The position numbers and the translations under genes were made by a program. From Phlebiopsis flavidoalba (Eukaryota > Basidiomycota > Agaricomycetes > Polyporales > Phanerochaetaceae): a stretch of 64,000 nt of DNA. The notes beneath the pieces are model-generated. The model was not told the DNA's origin, ran no database searches, and worked only from the letters and a program-made list of their open reading frames with translations. The DNA lies in NCBI GenBank assembly GCA_035772785.1, contig JAOCPU010000083.1:1-64000 (forward strand), in the 5' to 3' direction. Of this stretch, positions 59,345-64,000 are shown one piece after another. Numbering within the stretch: position 1 is the stretch's first letter; every line of letters begins with the position of its first letter.

Positions 59345-60035
59345 GGGGGTAATTTCAGTCAAGCTGGATGCCAAGGGGACGATACAGGTTTCTAACCCTT
59401 GAACGATCTCAATTACTGCTCGCGATCAATCCTAACCACCTGGTCATCGCTACACAACATGTAGTGCACCGATGTGGCATGGTACACACAGTCACGAATA
59501 TGTATATTATAAGTGTGGAATTTTTGTAATAGTAGGGAAACGAATGGCGCCTCCCGTGCTCGGCATCGTGAGTGCGAGATAATCACCCTCGTTATGCCCA
59601 CGCGCGGCTTGAGATAATGTGTTCCTCCTTTTTAAAATTGGGAGCAACCTGGCCCTTGTTTCATGACGTGGCCGATGTTCTTTCTCGGCAGGACGCCTTG
59701 CGTGGTTCGTATTGGCTCGAAAGTCCGGGCATGTGCACCAGCGGGGACGGCCCTGGAGACATCTGTTGTAAGCCGAGATCACGCAAAAGAACAATGAAAA
59801 GAGAAAATTCAGTCCCCGATACGAGCCTGGTGTACCGTGTGAGTTAATTTCCATTGTTCCATTGCCCGCCTGGAGTGGTAGGCTGGTGAAGGAATTGTGG
59901 TCGCAGTGCACGAGCGTAGAAGCGCCCAAGATGCGATCACAGATTGCCACCGATGATCATTTCCTATCAACCGCATTTGGAGGCAGGCAGGTTTAACTTG
60001 CCCTCGCTCCCTTTCTGCCTCCCCTTTGGCCACCT
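59345..60035. other. intergenic, duplicated promoter region
   Basis: From about 59740 the sequence matches 35200-35490 upstream of FunK1 D (shared word TTAATTTCCATTGTTC). It is probably the 5' flank of FunK1 E. Confidence 0.5.
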
Positions 60036-63000
60036 GTGTCGAGCATCCTCCACGTTTTTTCTCTGTACACGTTGCAATCTGAAACCAACCCATGGAATAT
60101 AATATACAAGCCTTTGAGCGTGCCCAAATCCCCCACGTCTCCCCTCATCATCATGCAGGATGAGCTTAATAAACGTCGCCGCTGTCCAAGAAAGTTTGGC
60201 CAAGTCTGCCTCACGCAATTTCCCCTTGCTGAATCTCCTTTCACGCAAAGAGGTCTCCTTGCTTCAATACGTATCCCTGCAAGCTTCTCTACTGGACAAA
60301 ATCCTACTTGGTGCTCTGAAGCAAAACGAAGACGCAGTCTGTCTTCTCAAATTAAGAGTCTTGAAACGAGACTGTCCTCCATGCTGGACTCAAGCTTCCG
60401 TCGATTTCTTTCTCACGAAGGACGGAATCCTACGAATCCTCTCGCTGAAGGTCTTGACATATCCGAAGACAATCAAAGCAGCTTATCAAACAACGGCGAC
60501 TTAGTCTCCCGCCCCAACAACCTGAACCCTAAAAGTATCCTCTAGGCTGGAAAGCCTTCGAACGCAGTCCCTCTGCGGACAAGTCAAAACAAGGAGAAAC
60601 GAGATCTTCAACAAGATTGAGGGTATCGTCGAAGCTATTAAGGCTGCATCTGACTCGACAGCGAAGATTACCCTTGACGTCATGTGCAATCCATGGACCG
60701 TGTTCCCCATCCCAACTACACGCGACAACAACACGAAACCCGACTGCTACGGTGTCCTGCGGACGATCGACATAGAGCAGAGAAAAACTGTCAAAGGGAC
60801 ACCGGAAGCCGTATTGGTTCAAAATCGGTGTACCGGGCGGGCGAGTTTTAAGAAGGAGACGGAAGGATGAAGTTCAGGTGAGTCCCTTTGACCAAACAAA
60901 TTTATGCATTCACAGCATACGATCAATCGGCAATTCGCGGCCATTCTGATTCTTTTCTTCCACGTGGACTTGCTAGAATTGGACTCAAATTCTATGGTCC
61001 CTGAACTACATTATGTGCAAGATGACCCATGCAAGACGTTTTGTTGTTTGCATTCACCGAAATCGAAGACGCCAACATGCGAAAGATCTGGGTCGCTAGC
61101 CGCTCCGACGTACTTACTTGTGTATCACTTCCGTTCAACTTCATTGAGGTGATATAGCATCATTTTTTGTCCATTTTTCCAAATTCGGGACTCATATGCC
61201 CCTAGCGATACCGATCAAAACACGATCGAGTTCTTTCTACGAATTGTGTACGCCAACGAAGACCAGCTCGGGTGGGACCCACAAACGACCATCGAGCGGC
61301 TCCCCAGAGCAAGTCCGAGCGAGCCATTCCAGTACAACATCAAGTGCTCGGACGCTACAGTACAGGACGGTTCGACTTATCTCCGACCTCGGCGCAGAGG
61401 CTCTCCGTGGCCGCGGCACTCGCGTATGGGAAGTCCGCAAGGTCGACGACGAACGACAACGTAGACTCGAAGTCTTTAGTACTCAAGGATGCGTGGGTGG
61501 ACTCAGACCGCCAGCGGGAGCATATCATCCTTGAAAAGTTCGCGAGGCGGCCACCGAGAAGGGACTCCTAGAGGGTTTCGAGCGACACTTCATGAAAGTT
61601 TTTTTGAAGATCAGGGGCTGCCGCGGCGATGTCCGTATTGGCGAAAACGTCGACCATACACATGACCTTATCCTACGAGGACGCTCGCGAGACGAGGGAT
61701 CCAAGGGACACTTGAATGTTCGGGTCGTACCAACGGCCCAAGCCGAGTCAAGCTCCGACGCGCAACCGTCGGCGTCATCGTGAACAATCAGTCCAAAATC
61801 TCAGGCGCAGTCTGGACCGACAGGGGTGAAGAAACTACCCGGGGACGCAGCTAAGAAAGTGCTTCAGTATCATGCGAAGGTTCACTATCGTATCGTTTTT
61901 CGAGGAACTTGGATGCACCATTGCCGAGATGAACACGCTCTCTCCGGCTCGCTTGAAGCCCTGGTCGATGCGGTAAAAGGTGAGAGTATACTCTATCTGC
62001 GTACAGTGTCATTGGGCTTAAGTATCGGACAGGCTTGGTAGATACTTCACCAATGCGGCTGGGGTACATCGTGACATCAGCACCGAGCAATATTCTCGTG
62101 GTCAACAGGGAGTGGGAAAGCTCTCCCGATCTCGATATACGCTAAAACGGGAGGATGATCTTGAGCAACACGGACTAATCGTACGGTGCGCATGGAACAG
62201 AATTTGCTCTAGACAATTGTCATGTGCGGAGACTGATTCTCGAAGGCGCATAGGGCACCCCGGGACTTTATGGCCACGCTGAAGTACAAAATCAACGTTA
62301 CATTTACAGGACCCGATCGCCTCGAAGGGAAAATGAATCGCCTCAAGGGGGAAAGGGGCGGAAACCTCGCGTACCGGCACTCCAGTGACCCTTATTGCTC
62401 CCATCCGACAATACAAGAGCACAAGAAAAGGCAGTAGGTAGGACACCTTCGGAGACATTGCTAAATGTCCGAGCGGATGAGTGGGTGCGCACAGCCTCAA
62501 GCGGGTTTCCCTCGTTTCCGACACGTTCGACCGTCGTCAACGCCGTGTCCAACGCCCTGGCGATGCAAAAACCTTACGATGCGAAGGGAATTCAGACACA
62601 AAAACCCCTACACGACTTGGAATCCGTCTTGTAGGGTAGCAGTATGGGCTTCTCAGTGTGCTCAAAAACACGAAAATCGGCTGAAGAACTCTGGGACGAA
62701 GGACTGGATTATGCACTTAGAAGACCAAGGGCCCGTCGCATATACAATCTCTTTCCGCGACTATAGGCATACCGAATGGTAGTGATCAGTGGGGAGGACG
62801 ATTTTCTCGAAAGCTTCGAAACACGTTTATACTTCATCAAGTCGGGGCCGTTGCGGACGAACTGAACGTTTTCAGTGCACTACCTTCACCAGCAGTCTAC
62901 TATACTCCGGCGGTAAAAGGTGTGCGCTTCACATCACGCCACAGTCGCAGCCGGGAAATCCATTCGCCACCATGTGCGGGGCTTTGTACGATCCCTGGTA

Positions 63001-63238
63001 TCGGCTCTCAACGGAGGGCGTTTTATATTTGAGAGAGCTTTTTCAATTGATCTGCAAATCGACGAGCCCTTCTGGAACGCAGAAGTGCACGAGCGCGGGC
63101 CCAATGCCAAAGTGCGAAGTGGTCCAGAGCAAAACAGCCTCTCATGCGCTAAGCGGAAGCGCACCGTTCCGAAGTCCGCGAATATGGAAACGCAGGGACA
63201 CAGCGACAAAACGTCAAAGGATTGGAGTAGCCCTATAA
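60036..63238 (+). pseudogene. FunK1 fungal protein kinase, copy E
   Basis: Close relative of copy D (35367-37634) but heavily frame-shifted by one- and two-base insertions. Recognisable in order: PTNPLAEGLDIS (about 60430), TRDNNTKPDCYGVLRTID (about 60717), MRIWVAS-like text (about 61080), NEDQLGW (about 61255), FQYNIKCS (about 61327), GRGTRVWEVRKVDD (about 61410), the DAWVDS segment (about 61485), VHYRIVF (about 61880) and the catalytic loop (GW..RDIS, about 62058-62100) with extra bases. A LHDLESVL C-lobe (about 62610) and a tail ending KRQRIGVAL at 63238 follow. Unlike copy D it keeps the 5' region (60036-60460) and the basic C-terminal tail, so it shows what D has lost. Confidence 0.85.
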
Positions 63239-64000
63239 CCGGACGCCCGCAAGACTCGACATCGATGACTAGATCAGGCTAAGCAACAGCCGCAGGAGGA
63301 AGTAGATGCCGTTGTGACGGTGTAGCTGCCCCCTAGCCCAATCCTCCGTAGTGTTAGAACCACGCTCTTGAACGAACGTTTTTTTTCTTGACGTCTATCA
63401 GTATAAATCTCTGTATATATCTTGTGCACAATCAATACACGCGAACTCAGTGTACGACTCAAACTCAGATAACTGGTTGGAGCTAATTCAATCGACGCCT
63501 CAAACCTTCCATGAGGGGGAGCTATGTCGAGAACAACTACGCATCGCTGTAGGATGGGCACAGAGAAAGAGGAAGCGTTCTAGGTCGCGCCATCAAAACA
63601 GGGTTGAAAGAACCGCATAGTACTTAGGGGGAGTCATGGTGTCCGCTTGGTTGCTATTATGGAATAACTGAGCGCATATTTCTACAGACATTAAGTCGGT
63701 CATATAGCATGAGCCCGCTCGGAGATGAACGCAACGCGCAGGTTATGGGCCAGCCTTTCGAGTATGGGTATCGAATTTTACGGTCTTTGACTGGAGGACT
63801 TACTCAACACAAACATGTTGTCTCGTCGTTGTATGGAGCGAGGGTTCAACATTTAGTCCCAGCCGCAGGCAAGTCGTAAGAGCGAGTGTCAGAAACATGT
63901 ATTTTGATCAAGACAAGAGCATTCAAAGATAACTAGTGTGCGCGTAGTTGTAATGTAACGATCCCCCATCGTGATCTCCCGAGTATGTCGACGGTCTATA
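63239..64000. other. window end, no gene recognised
   Basis: AT-richer sequence without a supported open frame or RNA gene. Confidence 0.35.

Overview
The window comes from a filamentous basidiomycete, most likely an Agaricomycete. The evidence is the gene content: seven FunK1-type kinase copies, a Plavaka (KDZ) transposase, a class I hydrophobin, F-box/LRR-like genes, an S10 carboxypeptidase and an AIG1/septin-like G-domain protein. Introns are very short (about 45-75 nt) with GTRNGT donors, CTNAC-like branch points and YAG acceptors. A polypore is plausible but not proven. I saw no rRNA, tRNA, CRISPR or bacterial-type feature.

Layout. 1-322 plus 13264-13287 is one small gene of unknown function, split by a 12.9 kb DNA transposon at 323-13263. 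The transposon has inverted termini (CATCAGGGAAA...) and a 3-bp target duplication. It carries a Plavaka transposase (about 3995-10934, +), a divergently oriented DUF6532-like gene (627-3945, -) and an unassigned gene (about 11007-12489, +). A second 3.3 kb element (7480-10780; perfect 16-bp inverted ends, ACT duplication) sits inside the transposase gene. An uninterrupted paralogue of the split host gene lies at 44972-45360 and serves as an empty-site reference. 13649-22774 holds three FunK1 copies (A -, B -, C +). 23649-24432 is a hydrophobin with a Gly/Ser-rich insert. 25137-34940 contains two direct repeats about 6.5 kb apart, each ending in a small secreted-protein gene, with an F-box gene between them. 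35367-44762 holds FunK1 copies D (+), F (-) and G (+). 44780-57640 contains the empty-site gene, a two-repeat beta-rich protein, an F-box gene, the S10 carboxypeptidase, a G-domain/coiled-coil gene and a partial second copy of the 44-50 kb block. 57772-63238 holds an F-box-like remnant and FunK1 copy E. The last 0.75 kb shows nothing I recognise.

How it fits together. This is a repeat-rich accessory region shaped by nested transposition, tandem and dispersed duplication, inversion and deletion. Nearly every multi-exon gene carries frame-breaking one-base indels; only FunK1 copy D splices into a single open frame. This may be real decay, or residual indel error in the assembly, so broken genes are marked with care. 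The most interesting object is the composite Plavaka element: sequence evidence alone gives its ends, its target duplication, an empty site, a nested element and candidate passenger genes.
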